NCBI GenBank assembly: GCA_940671915.1
Contig: CALNVZ010003434.1
Location: forward strand, 757,373-821,372
DNA: 64,000 nucleotides
Reading direction: 5' to 3'
DNA from: Paracentrotus lividus
Taxonomy: Eukaryota; Echinodermata; Echinoidea; Camarodonta; Echinidae
Positions 35,053 through 46,700 of the stretch are shown here, one piece after another. Positions within the stretch are counted from its first letter, which is position 1; every line of letters starts with the position of its first letter. The translations under genes were made by a program, and so were the position numbers. Below the pieces are notes generated by a model. That model was given only the letters and a program-made list of their open reading frames with translations. It made no database searches and had not been told where the DNA came from.

Positions 35053-36045
35053 AGAATTAAGATTTAAATTATTCAAAAATAGATTGGTCCATAATCTACG
35101 TCGTTCAGGATATATTTCAAATCCTTGTAAAATAAAAATAGAGTCCAGTAGTCCTAAAGATGCAGTTGTCACTGGGTAGTTGTTCAGGTGATAGTTGTCC
35201 GGGTGAGAAAAGAAAGAAATGAAGAAAAAAGAATGTTTTTATAACTTACACGTGTCCATTGTCTTAGAGCAGCTGAATAGTCCAGTGAGACCAAAGCCGA
35301 CGTTTACCATTAGGATATATCCAGGGGTACAGAGGTGTCTATATAAAAATTATATCAAGTATACGGTGTAAAAGAAAGTAAATACCCTCCCTATAATATT
35401 ACAGTGAAACATTAATATTACTTATATTATCTAAAAATCCGTCCCTATAATAAGACAGTGGACATAAATTATTACTTATATAAAAAAATAAAAATAAAAA
35501 AATATCTAAAACTTCAATTTAGTATGAAATGTTAAGATAATATAAGTTATACTTATGTTCACTGTAATATATAGGGAGGGTATTATTAAACTTCTGTACA
35601 CGGTAAAAATGCATGTCAAAAAGAAATTCTTGTATTTTTTTTTTTCTTTAAAGAGTGATTTCACAGCTTTCAAGTGATATAAATCGCTTGTAGCCTACTA
35701 AAAGTAGTGACGGATCGAGGACACTGCCAAGGGGGGGGGGGGGGGGGGAGGGCACCGAAATTTCAATAGCCCGCGCCTGGATCCGCCACTTATAAAACAG
35801 GGTCTATAAAGAAAAAAAAGATGTGACAATTGCCCTGTAGCATAAAAATTACGATCAATCTTACGATCGATATCAATCGTAAGTAGGTAAACTCGTGTAC
35901 TATTTGATCGTAAAAATGATCATATCTCTCTTTTATGTTTACATGGTAAATACCTTTTGGAATGATCATCTAGAGATGTTAATGATAGATCAGCCTGCAG
36001 CATACCTCTGGGCTGAGCAGTGATGGGCTGCCACTCGAAAGACAT
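29692..36045 (-). CDS. PLAC8/cornifelin-family cysteine-rich small protein
   Basis: Coding exons 35954-36045, 35250-35338, 31390-31526 and 29692-29799 join in frame to 141 residues. Family members are small membrane-associated cysteine-rich proteins; the role of this one is unknown. Residues 1-45 are a variable leader starting MSFEWQPITAQP. The PLAC8 domain follows: GLTGLFSCSKTMDTCLIGTF, then LRGDTISRGSVMNDC and CVVTSLFPCCAQCQLAREI, ending NGDALP. The end block closely fits the family pattern (GSxxxDC, CPxCxxCQxxREI). The central CPxC/CCxP block is diverged: fewer cysteines after GTF than in vertebrate cornifelin. Splice sites are GT-AG. For exon 1 the donor at 35953 (AAAAG|gtattt) was chosen over an earlier one (AGAG|gtatgc) because only it keeps the frame. 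All three introns contain transposon insertions. It is tandem with the MTMR gene on the same strand. Confidence 0.82.
30600..31334 (+). mobile_element. CAGTGGCGG-family MITE, copy E, interrupted by a TTAA element
   Basis: The left part (30600-30681) has degenerate cattgtttatccagg, a G-run and attttagattttaa. The right part (31257-31334) resumes at ttaacatacacagtcaatgg and ends cctggatacgccact. In intact copies gattttaacat..agtcaatg is continuous, so the element was split exactly at its TTAA. Flanks CCCGAC and CCAGAC agree at 5 of 6 bases. Confidence 0.8.
30682..31256. mobile_element. TTAA-target foldback element inserted in copy E
   Basis: 575 bp flanked by TTAA on both sides (30678-30681 and 31257-31260). 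The termini AGGGGAATCCAACCC and GGGTTGGATTCCCCT are perfect inverted repeats. Complementarity continues for over 200 bp per arm (for example cctctttcctgtaaggttga at the right against tcaaccttacaggaaagagg at the left). TTAA targeting is characteristic of piggyBac and Kolobok groups. No transposase. Confidence 0.9.
32296..34425. repeat. Tandem array of about 90-125 bp units with core GCTCGCGCTTCGCGCTCGC
   Basis: The near-palindromic core recurs near 32308, 33177, 33266, 33475, 33584, 33704, 33817, 33940, 34052, 34285 and 34392, with truncated cores at 33371 and 34177. Between cores the order is fixed: attgtttaatgagata, agtatcttctttataagcat, aaaaacgcttaaaaatgcac, tgttttcaggttgatatatc. The stretch 32403-32995 is a later insertion. 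Confidence 0.9.
32403..32995. mobile_element. TTAA-target foldback element inserted in a satellite unit
   Basis: 593 bp with TTAA on each side (32399-32402 and 32996-32999). The termini AGTCCTAGACCGGACCGAC and GTCGGTCCGGTCTGGGACT are inverted repeats, and arms of some 240-260 bp are nearly complementary (for example gtaatgctacagcagtcct-type sequence facing itself across a loop near 32660-32740). The target is the TTAA in the satellite word attgtttaatgag. Confidence 0.9.
35381..35589. mobile_element. Small AT-rich MITE with about 45-bp inverted ends
   Basis: Left aataccctccctataatatt with acagtgaa and ttacttatattatct. Right agataatataagtta with ttcactgtaatatatagggagggtatt. The arms face each other with a short AT-rich loop. 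Target duplication not resolved. Confidence 0.75.
35706..35791 (+). mobile_element. CAGTGGCGG-family MITE, copy D (short remnant)
   Basis: Left end tagtgacggatcgaggac, right end gcctggatccgccact, with a 20-base G-run inside. The middle of the family consensus is lost. No clear target duplication. Confidence 0.75.
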
Positions 36046-37219
36046 GGCCACTGAAGACATCAAACTGATATAATTAAACAATCAGAAGAACTAGATATTT
36101 AAAGCCGATGGAAATAATGAGAGAAAAAAAGTTGGAGACAGAGGCGGGGTATAAGAATAGATTAAATGAATATGACATCAAACGACATTGAAACAAAGAG
36201 TTTAAAAAGTATAGAGAATGGACGAACGGGTTGAGGGATAACTGAACCCGAACCGACACCAAACCGAAAAAAAAAAAATTACAAGCAAGCTTTAGCGCTC
36301 GGTTTGTAAGTTTTAGAGTCAGTTTCACCGGTGTGACTCGCCTATATACACACAAGCAACTGAACTATCTGGGACTAATGACAAGACTCGGTAAGCAAAC
36401 TTCAAGAAAACAAACTTAATTTTTCACTTTTTAAAATCACATTTTCACTTATCTTTCTTTCAATAACTGAGTGTTGGGATGTTCCTTTTACTATCCCTGA
36501 TGTTTTCAAGTTTTCTTTTTCACTTCTTTCATGAAAATTATTTTTTAAAGTCCACTTTCTGAAAATTTCCCCCGCACGTTTTTGGGCGGGAGAGGGAAAA
36601 AATTCAGTGATCTTTTATTTTAATTTTGATTTCAAATTTTTCCAAAACTTATTCACTGTGTCTTATATTGACATAGACATGATATACTACTACTAATTTT
36701 AAGGCAGAAAGTGATTGCAAAAAGGAGAAAAACCTTAGATAAAGCAACATTGACAAGGTTGCAAAATTTTCCCCAAAATATGGCAGTTTGGTCCACGAGG
36801 TCAATACTAAAGTATTGACATCGTATTATGAGTGCCTATATATAGAAAACTTTGTTTTATAAACACGAACGTGACAGTGTCATACTAAAACGGAGATACG
36901 GGTGGCGGATGGGTTAAAAAAAAAAGAAGAAAGAAAAGAAGCCAATTAGCACCTTCGATTGTGGGCATCAAAGATTGACCAAGACAATTTTTTGTATGAG
37001 TGTGAAAACTGAGAAAAGAACTGACCACAAGAGAAAAAGTTTTAGTGTATTGATGATGCCTATATCATAATATTTTGAGGTATGATCTATAAACAGAACA
37101 GTTAACCAAATGTACTGTTAACCATTCGGGGTATTTCAAGTTTTACAGGTGTACTCTTGTAATCTCTTAATCGTACCTTAAAGTAAATAAAGTAAAGTAA
37201 ATATAATATTTGTACTCAC

Positions 37220-37600
37220 CGGTGATAAATTCAATCGTCAAACAGACCCTTGCTTGATACAAAGTGTTCAGTGAATACTCTATTCGGTCCAATGTATCAG
37301 TTTTAGTTCGTTATTGCGTTTGATTAAAGATGTCCAGAAATGATTAATGAGTATTATTAAACAACCTGAAAATGGTTTCGAAACTCGCAGGGCATGAGTT
37401 TCAGAATCTTTTACAAGCTGTCGAAGTATTGTTCATTTCCGTCATTATCAACAACAAATTGCGTACTTCTCTCAAGTTTGTCCACTTCTATCAAAAACAT
37501 CCAGTAGTCTGTTTCGCTTCTGAGTTGTTATAGTAGGCATATGGTGTTTTTGCTGACGAACAGACCTAGCTCTGCAAGGCTGTATCTTTTTTTGTATCAC
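37220..37600 (-). promoter_or_regulatory. Probable 5' UTR exon and promoter region of the PLAC8-family gene
   Basis: A consensus donor on the minus strand (ATCACCG|gtgagt, exon edge 37220) lies upstream of a coding exon that has its own acceptor (gtcttcag before 36050), so a leader exon is expected here. The upper limit is arbitrary. Assignment is inferred from strand and order. Confidence 0.4.
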
Positions 37601-37935
37601 TGTTTGTGTTGAGCTATCTATTCTTCTTGATGAAACACAATAAAAGAAAGTGAATAGTGCCCAGCCAGGGGCTTCACATTGTATTCACAGTCCTTTCTTC
37701 ACTTCCACTCAAGCGAAGACGATTGTTGCTTTTGAAAAGGGATTTATTTTCTTCGCCGGAATAGAATTATTTATGGCGGGCGGGGAAGTGGGCGTTGTAT
37801 AAAGAGGACGATTATTTATTTTGTCACTGTCTTGTCACAGATATGTTTGTTTGTTGGAAATAATTTGTTGCAGGTATGGGTGATAAGTTTAATTTCCACA
37901 GTATTGACTTTGAATGTGGTAATACATGTTAAATA

Positions 37936-38095
37936 CAGTGGCGGATCCAGGATTTTAGGATAGGGGGCACCAGGCCCGATTGGGGGGGGGGGGGCTCGCC
38001 GCCGAAATTTCCGATTTTAACATGTATACAGTCAATGAGGGGTTTTTTAAATTATAGAGGGGTGCGTCCCTGCGCCCCGCCTGGATCCGCCACTG
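37936..38095 (+). mobile_element. CAGTGGCGG-family MITE, copy C
   Basis: 160 bp. It begins CAGTGGCGGATCCAGG and ends GCCTGGATCCGCCACTG. The flanks TAAATA and TGAATA agree at 5 of 6 bases. Internal gattttaacatgtata..agtcaatgagg is close to the family consensus. A G-run lies at 37981-37994. Confidence 0.9.
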
Positions 38096-38137
38096 TGAAT
38101 ATCACAAGTAGAATGTGATAATAATCAATATATCACA

Positions 38138-39780
38138 ATCACCCTCTCTCCCATCTCATACTTTCCTTTGCAGTGTTTCCATGTCTTATATCTCTTCCTC
38201 ATCGATCCTATCACTTTATAATAATGTTTCCATCCCATATATCACTCTCATCATATCTCTTCACAAGTGTTTCACTCTCTCCCCTTTCTCATCATATCTC
38301 TTGAAGTTTTCCATTCTCTTCCATTCCGCCCAACAGTTCCCCCTCCTCACGTCTAAAATATGGCGCATCTCAATTGATAATGAAATATCTCTCTCCCTCA
38401 TTCATTCTATCTCCCATTTTCTCATTACCGGTATATCTCTTTTCAGCTGTTCCCCTCTCCCCTTTCTCATTCTATCATTTTTTATGTTCTGTCTCTTCTC
38501 TCCTTATACTATATCTCCCTAATTGTTCCCTGTCATCCTTTCATATTCGATTTCTTCACAACCTCCCCCCCCCCCCTCTCTCCTTTTCTTATTCTACCTC
38601 TGCTAAAAATGTTCCCTCTTTCCCTTTCTCATTAAACTCATCCCGGATGTTCCCTCTTTCTCAAGTTTTCATTCTATCTCTTCCCAACTGTTCGCCCCTC
38701 TCCGTTTCTCATACTGCCTCTTCCAAACTATTCCCCTATATCCCGTTCTGATCCCACCCCTTAACGAATGTTTCCCTTTCTCCTTTCTAATTATATCTCT
38801 TCTAAACTGTTCCTATCTCACTTTCTCATTCCATCTCTTCAAAACTGCCCCTCTCCCTTTTTCATTCTATCTCTTCCAAACTGTTTCCCTCTCTCTCTTA
38901 TTCTCATTCCATCTCTTCAAAACTGCCCCTCTCCCTTTTTCATTCTATCTCTTCCCAACTGTTTCCCTCTCTCCCATTCTCATTCCATCTCTTAAAAACT
39001 GCCCCTATCCCTTTTTCATTCTATCTCTTCCCAACTGTTTCCCTCTCTCCCATTCTCATTCCATCTCTTCAAAACTGCCCCTCTCCCTTTTTCATTCTAT
39101 CTCTTCCAAACTGTTTCCCTCTCTCCCATTCTCATTCCATCTCTTCAAAACTGCCCCTATCCCTTTTTCATTCTATCTCTTCCCAACTGTTTTCTTCTCT
39201 CCCATTCTCATTCCATCTCTTCAAAACTGCCCCTCTCCCTTTTTCATTCTATCTCTTCCCAACTGTTTTCTTCTCTCCCATTCTCATTCCATCTCTTCAA
39301 AACTGCCCCTCTCCCTTTTTCATTCTATCTCTTCCCAACTGTTTCCCTCTCTCCCATTCTCATTCCATCTCTTCAAAACTGCCCCTCTCCCTTTTTCATT
39401 CTATCTCTTCCCAACTGTTTCCCTCTCTCCCATTCTCATTCCATCTCTTCAAAACTGCCCCTCTCCCCTTTTCATTCTATCTCTTCCAAACTGTTCCCTT
39501 GTCATCCTCTCACATTCTATTTCCTCACAACCCCCTCTGTTGCTCACTCTCTCTCTCTTCCCTATTGTTCCCCTATATCCCGTTCTCATTCCATCCCTTC
39601 CAAAATGTTTCATTTCATTCTATCTTTTCTAAACTGTCCCCTCTCTGATTCTATCTCTCCCGAATTTCCCCTCTCTTTCTTTCCCCTTCTATCTCTTCCA
39701 AACTGTCCCATTTCTCTCTCTTTCTCCTCTATCTAATCCAAACTGTTCCTTCTCTCCCAATATCCTTCCATTTCTTCTAA
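38138..39780. repeat. Pyrimidine-rich minisatellite, 38-bp units grouped into about 77-bp dimers
   Basis: The regular part (about 38840-39490) has roughly nine 76-77 bp units containing aaactgcccctctccctttt, cattctatctcttcc and caactgtttccctctctccc. On both sides the same theme (tctcattctatctcttccaa) continues in diverged 35-40 bp steps. Almost no purine runs on the plus strand. Open frames across it are low-complexity and not genes. Confidence 0.9.
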
Positions 39781-40720
39781 TTTGGGAGAAAAAAGAGAAT
39801 GAGAAAGGGAAAACTGTTTGAAACTGTTCTCTCTCCCTTTCTTATCTTATCTTTTTTCCTGCTCCCTCTCTCTTCTAAAAAAATAAGAAGAAAAGTCAAA
39901 CAAAACCTGGGAAAATACAACTGTTTTGCTGTGCAACTCCTTTGTATAATATGGTTTTGGGGCATTGATATATACAAAATTTTATTACGAGATACTTTTG
40001 CATGTTACAGTCGACTCCTGTTATTACGAGCAGGGATACAAGATTTTTTATCACGACACAATTCTAACCTCCAATTTTGAACACATGTATCTACATATTA
40101 AAGTTCACAAGCAACTCTATAACAGGAGTAGACTGTATTCTGTCATTTTTTGCCATTGAAGGATGTTTTTTTTTTTTTTTACACAATCAGTGTATTTCAT
40201 AAGTTTGGGGTATTGATATTTAAGGAATTCAGCTGGAATGAAATAATGCATTTGGTACCCATCATTTTTCAAACAAGGTTCCATGCTATCCAAACACAAA
40301 GTAGAAACAAATAAAATATAACAACCTTGCTATTTTGTGTTCAAATTAGTATTTCTTTGTTATATTCACATTCATGGTACATGGGTAGACATAGTATTTG
40401 TAAATTATCACAGAAATACAGAAATATATTTGCATTCATTCCAAAAGAGAGTTTCTCACATCATGAGCAAAACAAATTAAACTCAATTGTTTAGTGAGTA
40501 ATCTTCTGTCAATCCTCATCAAAAAGTGGTCAATTTGTCAGTTGAAATTCACCATTTTCTAAGTTTCTCGGTTCACACATATAAAATGAAGAGTTCCAAG
40601 GAGTTGATCAAGCAATCCTCTTTATCTACTTCTGAAAATGGCCCACTCGTTGGTCGAAATCCACACAAGAGTTTTCAGTTAACGTTGAAAGTTTGATGGT
40701 GTTCATAAAGCGATCTGCTG

Positions 40721-43700
40721 TCAATCGACTTCAGGGAAGTAATCAATTTGTCGGTTGAAATCAATGATTGATCTGGGTTCTTTGAGGATCAGACCTCCTT
40801 CTTCAAGTGCATTCAGGAATGCTGCCAACTGAAAAAGAGACAAAAAACAAAAGCAAATAGAAATGTAAAGATACGAAGCAAGATATGATAATACACCAGC
40901 AGTGGACTCTACCATATTGGAAGAAGAAGAAGAAAGGAATCTTTTGAAATAATGAAATACCCCAAGAGACCACTCCCTTTATAAACAGGTACAAGACTGC
41001 CTTAAAAAGAGGTAATTCTTTTAGTCCAAATTTCAAACATACATGAGCAAACCTACAATAAGTTATGAGTGTAATAATCTAACAAGGCAATTGGCTTGGT
41101 CAAAAGTAACTCATTCTAACAGGAGTGGACTGTAGTATCAAGTGCAGTGGAATCTTTTCATACAGATGACTCATGACACTGACAACTTACGGTAAATCAA
41201 TGTTTAAATTCAAAGTGTTATGAGGATAGAATCACACAATCTTGAAGAATCCATTGTGATTTAACACTATGTACACAAGTATAATTTTTTTTTTTAAATC
41301 ACCTGAGAGATATTCCTGGCTAACTGCCAATTATATTACACAGGGCAATAAAGAATGTTCTGGTCTTTATAATAATAAAAATAATGGCCATTTGTACTAC
41401 GCCATGTCTGTCAGATTTTACACTCCTGGAGCACCATATTATTACAGCTTTAGCATGTCAACCATTTTGCTGCTCTAGCATTTCAAGGAATAAATTCCTG
41501 CCGGGTACCCATTTACATCACCTGGGTCGAGTATGATAGATGTAGATTAGTGTCTTACCAAAGGACGTTTGTGCAACGGCCGAATTTAAACCGCATACAT
41601 ATTGTGTCTAACGCAACCCTACCCTACATCTTTGATGAAATAAAACCCAGACCAAATGTTACCAGAGCAAACAACGCCCCACAAAAGATTTATCATAATT
41701 ATAAATGTAATAAATTAAATAAATAAATAACAATGACCCACCCCTTCTTGTTTCATAGCAGAAATTTGCATGTTGACATGGACGAAGTTAATTCCAGACT
41801 CCAAACACCTCTCAGCAAGCACTCTACCAAGATTCTCTGAAGCAGATACATCAGATGTGGAGTAGAGATGCTGTTTGATGGCCCACTCCTTGGTCGATGC
41901 CTGCACCACGATGTTGCCTTTGATGTGCTCGATGTGTGCAGTGATGTGCCTGGTTGATTTTGAGACTATCAATCTGTGGGAGAAATAGAAATACATGTAA
42001 ATCTATGATGCAAATTAATACAGAATCAATAACTTGCATACACCAAATTATTCTTTGGATAAGATTCAGTCCCCATATACCTTCACCTGGATCTGCTACT
42101 CAGAGTTATTTGAGGTTAAAAAAGTTTCAAAAATATTAGTATCTTCAATGTTGAAAGGTGCTTCATACACAATGTTGCACACGTGCATGTAGTTGCACAT
42201 TTTATCATCGTGTGGCATGTCAGCAATTTTTCATTCTACATTCGTATATATATTTATTTTTGTTTTGCAATCATTGGGCAAATTGAAGATAAGTTAATAA
42301 GAAATTTATTATAAAATAAACACATTTCAATCAAGATGTCTCTTCAAAAAGAATTCTATGAAATTGAAGTTGCATACTTATGCCAGTAGTCTTTCCTAGG
42401 GAAACTCTGGGCCCATCCCTTGTCTTTCCTAGCCACTGCCATTCCTTCAAGATTCCTAGGGTTACGATTGATGAAGTGGGGATTCACTCGGTCATTCTCT
42501 GTCAACTGTTCCCTGTTCTCCTCCTTTTGCTCAGGTTGGGTTTGCTGTAGTGATGGCGTTGTTGAATTGAAATCGTTTCGGCTTTCATGCAAACATCTGC
42601 ATGTTGATGATGGCATCGTCATCGAGAATACTATGGAATACAAATATAGGGGAATCTGTTAACTATTTGTGTGGTACAATACATTCTGCCATAAAAATAG
42701 AGGGTTTCCGTATAATAACATAAACCAAGTTAAAAATAAAAATTTAACAGAAAAATGTTCAATGTCAAGGCTTAACTAAACAGGCCTGTAATCTGAACTG
42801 TGGTCTAAACTCGAATGGAATGAATATAGAATGGCACAATTTCAATTTAATCATACTATCCTAGACCCTATTATTGTCTGAAACTCAAGCTGTTCTAGAC
42901 CACATACACACAAAGAAACGTCTACAAGCTGAAGTGTGGTGACCGTAACTGAACAACGCGATTCAGCTGTTTCCCGAAAGAACGATTTTATCGTGCGCGC
43001 TGTCAATCATAACCAACGCAGACCATTTTTGCAAGAAAAACTGCAAGACTCGACTTCACAAAACCTGGTCACGGAAAGCCACTGTTACAATACTTTTTAG
43101 TATAAAGAAGGGAAATATAAATAAGAACTTCAACGAATCGAATCGTCCATTTCCGTGGCTGGAAAAAAAAAGTAGTATAAAATGAGGACTTACCAAAAAA
43201 AATAAGCGACGAGTCTAAATTTTATCGTGACTATTGTTTATTCGAAGGCACAATGGTAGTGTATTTCATATGCTAACGTGATCATTCGAGCGTCATGCAT
43301 ATTTGTGGATTTAAAAATTTAGTGATACAAAAATACAGGCCTGAAACAATCCAACAAAACAGTCTATTTATGATGGGGAGACCATAGTTCGCGCAAATTT
43401 CAACAATTATAGAAAATGCGACATTCAATCAACAATTTTCTAAACATATTTTACACAAAATCAACGAAAACTATAAATACCAAATAACAGCAAAATTCTA
43501 AACTCTGAATCGCCGAACGAAGAAGTAGTGAACTAGGTCAAAGGGTTTCGACGATATCGCGATTTCAAAATTCTATGTCGATCGAACGATCGTGCATTCT
43601 GCTGAAAAAGTCAACAAAACAGTGTGACCTTAATTCCCGCATGGGCGTTTGACAAAGATTTATCAAGAAATTCCATCACTCTAAGGAAAGGGAATTACAG

Positions 43701-46700
43701 TAAATGTAAGTCAAAATTTCATAGAATTAGATGATAGTAATATCATCTTACAATTTTGATGATATTAAATCAGAAAATGATGATTTATAGACCCTTGTCG
43801 GGAAGACCGGATTTTTCGGAACGGACACGCAATTTTCCAATGTTTGGTCAATAATTTCACAATTCAATACACCGTACTGTGAGGACAGATTGATTCTAAA
43901 GCAATTTGGGATCCCTCTTTTTGATGGTGCTATTAGATTTTCAAAATATTAATTACTTTTTGAGATATCCGGCGTGCGTGAATTAAGGTCACGCGTGAAA
44001 ATAAAAGACATTACTGTTCAGTCAAACTTAATGTCACTAAAGCAACTTACACATTTATTTCAAATTAAACATGCTTCTTTGTTTCAAGAGCACAATATTG
44101 TTATAAATGCTATTCCAAAAGTATGGAGAAAAAATATAGACCGGCAATTAAATGATAATACAGAATCAGACAACATTGGTATTATGAAAACTGTACTTAC
44201 TAATGTAAATAATAAAAGAAAATCTATATTGTTTTACAAAATGATTCTGACCAATATTATCAATAACATTGTTAAACCAACAGCTGAAAAAAAAAAATGG
44301 GAGGAATTATTAGACAAAAAAGAACAAATTAACTGGAATTTGATATGGCAATTTAATCTACGGCCATGTGTTTTGAACTCGCCACCCAAAAAGGGTGGTT
44401 TTGTTACGCTTTTCCAAATTTTGTTTCGGTTAATGTATGACATCTTGGCTAAATAGAGGGGTATTGCCATGAAATTGGTGTTATTTGAAAGGCCTGATGC
44501 AAGCTCTATCAGACCTGTAGAATTTGAACGTACTCGCACTTGAAATCGCGACACGGCACGCGATAGAATACGAATAGGCGAGGGTGGTTGAGGGGGGGGG
44601 GAAGAGGAGGGGGGGGGGGAAGAGGAGGGGGGGGGAAGAGGAGGGGGGGAAGAGGTACACACAAAGTCTATGGGATTTTGCACCCTCAAACGTCATAACC
44701 ATGATAACTTTATGGATATTTATTTTTGTGCTGTAAGCTTTTAGGACTTTATAGCTTAGAGTCTCATGCATCTTTTGACACCACAGTTATAAAATTCCAG
44801 CCATTTGGTAATGCGCAGTTCCGAAAATGTCTGCGCTGCGTGCGGTTAAAATGACAATTTCACCGTTGACTGTGTATTGTACATAAAGTAACTCAATACA
44901 GTTCCTGTTGTATGTGAAGTGATGTTACATAAATGCAGATAACTCAAAGATTACTTGCGATAGGGGCCTGAAACTTGGTGAGCTTCTTCATCATAAGATA
45001 ACCCACCTACATGCAAGTTTTTATAATCTTTGGCCCCACCATGGCCGAGATCTTGAGGAGGGGGCAGCCCCCTCCTTGGCCCAGATTGACCAAAATATTT
45101 GGGCCCTTTTACGGTTAAGAATTTTTTTATTAAATGAAGAAACCCCCCTACAACTATTTTCTGAAAGGAAATTTCAAGAGCAATTCAAATATGGTGAGCA
45201 ATTACGACCTGGACGAAAGGGAGAAAAAATACTGGGGGCTGCAGTAAAAAAAAATTAGGGCCCCCAAAAATTTAATATTTTAATCAAAATATGTTCCTAC
45301 TTCACCCTACATTGTAGTGGATGGCATTTTTGAAATCTACAGGACATTTCCTTTCAGAAAATGTATACTTTTGTAGGGTTAGAGTTAATACTTCAAAAGT
45401 TATGACACTTTGATCCTGACAGGTGCATGATTTTTAGATTTAGGTGGTGTAACACAAAAGGGTGCCAGTTCAAAACGCATGGCCCTACAAGCTATGAAAG
45501 AAAACAAGATCATAGAATTCAACTATAAGTTGTTATAAGGCCAATTAAAAATGATTCCTAGTTTCTCGTCCCCGCCTGCTTCCTTTTTTACGGCCGCCTC
45601 CTTTTTTTTAATATTTGATATTTAAAAAAAAAAGAAGAAAAGATGCAATTAAAAAAGGGTAAAAAATGCATTTCATGTTTGTGTATTTCCTTGAAGCCTT
45701 TTTGCTACAAAATACCGTAATTAACGGTGTATAAGCCGACGGGAAAAAGTCAAAATTTGGGGGTGCGGGTTTATACACAGTCACAGAGATAGGATTGGCG
45801 AGGCTAAGTTCTAACTAATTTTGTCAAAAAAATAAATAGGCCTAGAGTCTAAATATTAAAAAAGAGGACAATAAGTTGGACAAATCACAGGATTGGGAAT
45901 AATCACAAATCGGGGGAAAAACACAAACATTACCATGATTTCTTGTTCAGTTAATCAACTAAACTGAGGTAGATTTTTAGACGGACTCCGTTTATGGAGG
46001 CAGCCATATTGAATGAATAAGTACACACACGAGACGGTGCGCGCGCATTCACGGTGCGTAGCAAGCAAGCACCCCTCAGATCACAGTACAGTCAGTTGTA
46101 TTTGTGCATGCAGAGTACATTCATGCAGCGATCTCTGATGGATTTTAATTTTGCAGCAATCTAGCGCCATCTATCAGCGAAAAAGCGCTACTTGTTTACG
46201 TTTTCATTCAATATGGCAGCCTCCATACACGGAGTCCGTCGCGTAAAAATCTTTTGTTTAGGCCTAGATCTGTCTTCACTTCGCCTGCCCTTGTTGCTTC
46301 TCATATAAAAACAAGATTAGACTCTACTTAAAATTGAAATACTTTATTAATTTGTCGATTAATTTCTTAATGATTTTTTTAATTAATAATTTTTTTTATT
46401 AAAAAAAAAAAATTTTTTATTTATTTTTTTTTTTTTGGCAAGGGTCCATATTTTTGGGTGCGGTTTATACACGGGTGCGGCTTATACACCGTGAATTACT
46501 GGGTAGTTTGGCTTTTGTACTGACAATATATTCACACGCAATAAATGAAACACAAGTAACTCCGAGTAAACTTAATTCAAATAGATCTAGACTAGTATTT
46601 TTATTTATTTTTTTTTTATAAAATATGTAGGCCCTATTCATTTATTTAATAATAATAAAAAAAATTACAAGTTTCTCATTAATCAATAACAATGTAGAAA

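Larger units (their letters stand above)
31527..35249. other. PLAC8-gene intron 2
   Basis: Dominated by the 2.5 kb element at 32112-34627. Outside it: a C-run near 31730, GGACAA..CCTCCTGAACAAC-type repeats (34790-34860 and 35165-35215), a long A-run (35022-35049), and a possible short inverted-repeat element with ggaccaat/attggtcc ends at 34977-35089. Confidence 0.6.
35339..35953. other. PLAC8-gene intron 1
   Basis: Holds two small elements: an inverted-repeat element at 35381-35589 and a CAGTGGCGG remnant at 35706-35791. Confidence 0.6.
37601..40720. other. Intergenic DNA between the PLAC8-gene promoter and the MRPL18 3' end
   Basis: Contains MITE copy C (37936-38095) and a 1.6 kb pyrimidine-rich minisatellite. 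MRPL18's 3' UTR must lie just below 40721, but no canonical AATAAA was found close by on the minus strand; the nearest is about 740 bases away near 39980. Confidence 0.5.

Noticed and set aside
35985-35997. Donor AGAG|gtatgc for PLAC8 exon 1
   Set aside because: Joining it to exon 2 gives a stop codon within ten codons; the donor at 35953 keeps the frame into the PLAC8 domain.
38115-38995. Chain of hydrophobic/serine-rich open frames on the plus strand
   Set aside because: They follow the CTCTTCC minisatellite; low-complexity translation with no start context or homology.
42086-42101. Another CAGTGGCGG-family copy (cctggatctgctact)
   Set aside because: Only one 15-base end-like word, no partner end and no target duplication.
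43190-43300. MRPL18 first exon near a gtaagt donor at 43195
   Set aside because: No start codon or presequence there; the exon at 47749-47848 has the right phase and an arginine-rich presequence.
43974-44456. 160-codon open frame as a host gene
   Set aside because: It begins at the LINE insertion point, continues the LINE reading frame, and ends inside an inserted DNA element.
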